Shown piece by piece: positions 5,374 to 6,052 of a stretch of DNA of 6,052 nt. A model generated the notes under the pieces. It did not search any database. It was not told where the DNA came from and saw only the letters and a program-made list of their open reading frames with translations. This stretch comes from an uncultured Clostridia bacterium (GTDB taxonomy: Bacteria > Bacillota > Clostridia > Oscillospirales > Oscillospiraceae). The stretch covers positions 1 through 6,052 of the forward strand of contig CAMBID010000056.1 in assembly GCA_945867445.1 (NCBI GenBank), in the 5' to 3' direction. The translations under genes were made by a program, and so were the position numbers. Each line of letters opens with the position of its first letter. Positions within the stretch are counted from its first letter, which is position 1.

Positions 5374-6052
5374 AACTTTTTTCGTGTCTCCTTCAGGGTA
5401 GAAGACCGCCTGCACGGCACAGTCGTCGGTGAGCGGGCCGCGCCTGCGGCACTCTGCGAGGATGGCCCCGGCCAGGGCCTGGGGGTCCTCCCCGCTCCAG
5501 CCGGCGAGAAAATTCTGAAGCCACTCGTCGTTCCCGGCGTCGGCTACGCCGTCGCTGATGAGGACGGCGAAGCTGCCGCCCTCCAGGCGGAGGCGGGTGA
5601 CATCCGGCGGCGCCGGGGTCTCCCGGAGCCCCGCCGGCAGGGCGGTGCCGGTGATCCGCCGGACTGCGCCCAGGCGCTTGAGGTAGCTGGGGGCTGCGCC
5701 GTACTTGTAGAAAACGGCCTCTCCGGTCTCCCGCTGCAGCGTCAGCAGGTCGATGGTGGCAAAGCTCCCGGTCTCCTCCCCCCGGAGGGCCAGGGCGGAG
5801 TTCAGGGTCTTCAGGGCGGCCTCCGGCTGGATGCCGGCCTCCAGGAACTGCCGGAGGAGGCGGCTGGTCAACGCCGACTCCCGCCGGGCGTTCTCCCCGC
5901 TGCCGCTGCCGTCGGAGAGCAGGAGGCAGAGGAGCCCGTCCCGGTCCCGGAAGCTCTCCACGCTGTCGCCGCAGATCTTCTCCCCCTCCTTTGGCCGCAG
6001 GACGGCTCCCACCCGGCATTCCGGGGCGTTCCCGCCGGAGACCGGGCGCTCC
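5371..6052 (-). CDS. spoIIE: stage II sporulation protein E, C-terminal PP2C phosphatase domain (5' end outside the window)
   Basis: SpoIIE is the septum-associated serine phosphatase that dephosphorylates SpoIIAA and so frees sigma-F in the forespore. Only the last ~226 residues are visible; the frame is open to the window edge, and the full protein is usually about 800 residues with an N-terminal membrane region. The visible part is a PPM/PP2C-type domain. All expected metal-binding acidic motifs are present: CGDS (Asp at 5967-5965), LLLSDGSGSGENARRES (Asp at 5913-5911), LISDGVAD (Asp near 5553) and LTDDCAV (Asp near 5425). LKTLNSALALRGEE and FATIDLLTLQ also match SpoIIE. A GTG at 6012 is internal, not a start. 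The stop TGA (5373-5371) lies in a palindrome arm. The gene converges on yabR, whereas B. subtilis has both on one strand. A related PP2C phosphatase is possible, but the locus and motifs favour SpoIIE. Confidence 0.92.
   Translation of the reverse strand, partial: ERPVSGGNAPECRVGAVLRPKEGEKICGDSVESFRDRDGLLCLLLSDGSGSGENARRESALTSRLLRQFLEAGIQPEAALKTLNSALALRGEETGSFATIDLLTLQRETGEAVFYKYGAAPSYLKRLGAVRRITGTALPAGLRETPAPPDVTRLRLEGGSFAVLISDGVADAGNDEWLQNFLAGWSGEDPQALAGAILAECRRRGPLTDDCAVQAVFYPEGDTKKV

Overview
The window reads as a piece of chromosome from a GC-rich, endospore-forming member of the Clostridia. An Oscillospiraceae-type gut Firmicute is my best guess. The evidence is the sporulation genes yabP, yabQ and spoIIE, the Firmicute order yabP-yabQ-divIC-yabR-spoIIE, strong AGGAGG-like ribosome binding sites, and GC-rich coding DNA with AT-rich pockets between genes. 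The genus is an inference; nothing in the window fixes it.

Layout. Bases 2-1756 (minus strand) hold a complete Na+/phosphate cotransporter with a C-terminal PhoU-like domain. A 369-base divergent spacer (1757-2125) carries a good sigma-A promoter reading right, with a leader of about 126 nt in front of a MATE-family exporter (2126-3481, plus strand). Directly after the MATE stop codon comes a dense cluster of palindromes (3481-3638) that looks like a small non-coding repeat element. A terminator-like hairpin follows. The plus-strand block is yabP (3747-4028), yabQ (4025-4738), divIC (4494-4790) and yabR (4849-5271), closed by a strong intrinsic terminator. The 3' end of spoIIE (minus strand, 5371 to beyond the window edge) converges on this block. 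A second long palindrome (5323-5373) sits between the two and includes the spoIIE stop codon.

How the genes work together. YabP and YabQ are sporulation proteins linked to the mother-cell side of spore wall assembly. DivIC (FtsB-like) is a divisome protein. YabR is a small S1-domain RNA-binding protein. SpoIIE is the PP2C phosphatase that activates sigma-F at the asymmetric septum. The block therefore joins septation and early sporulation, as in Bacillus subtilis, except that spoIIE is inverted and a MATE gene lies upstream of yabP. The two transporters look like ordinary housekeeping or accessory genes unrelated to sporulation.

I see no complete new defence or mobile system. The most unusual material is the two palindromic elements. 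Both start with the same ATACT terminus, and both abut or overlap a stop codon. The long out-of-frame overlap between yabQ and divIC is also unusual.
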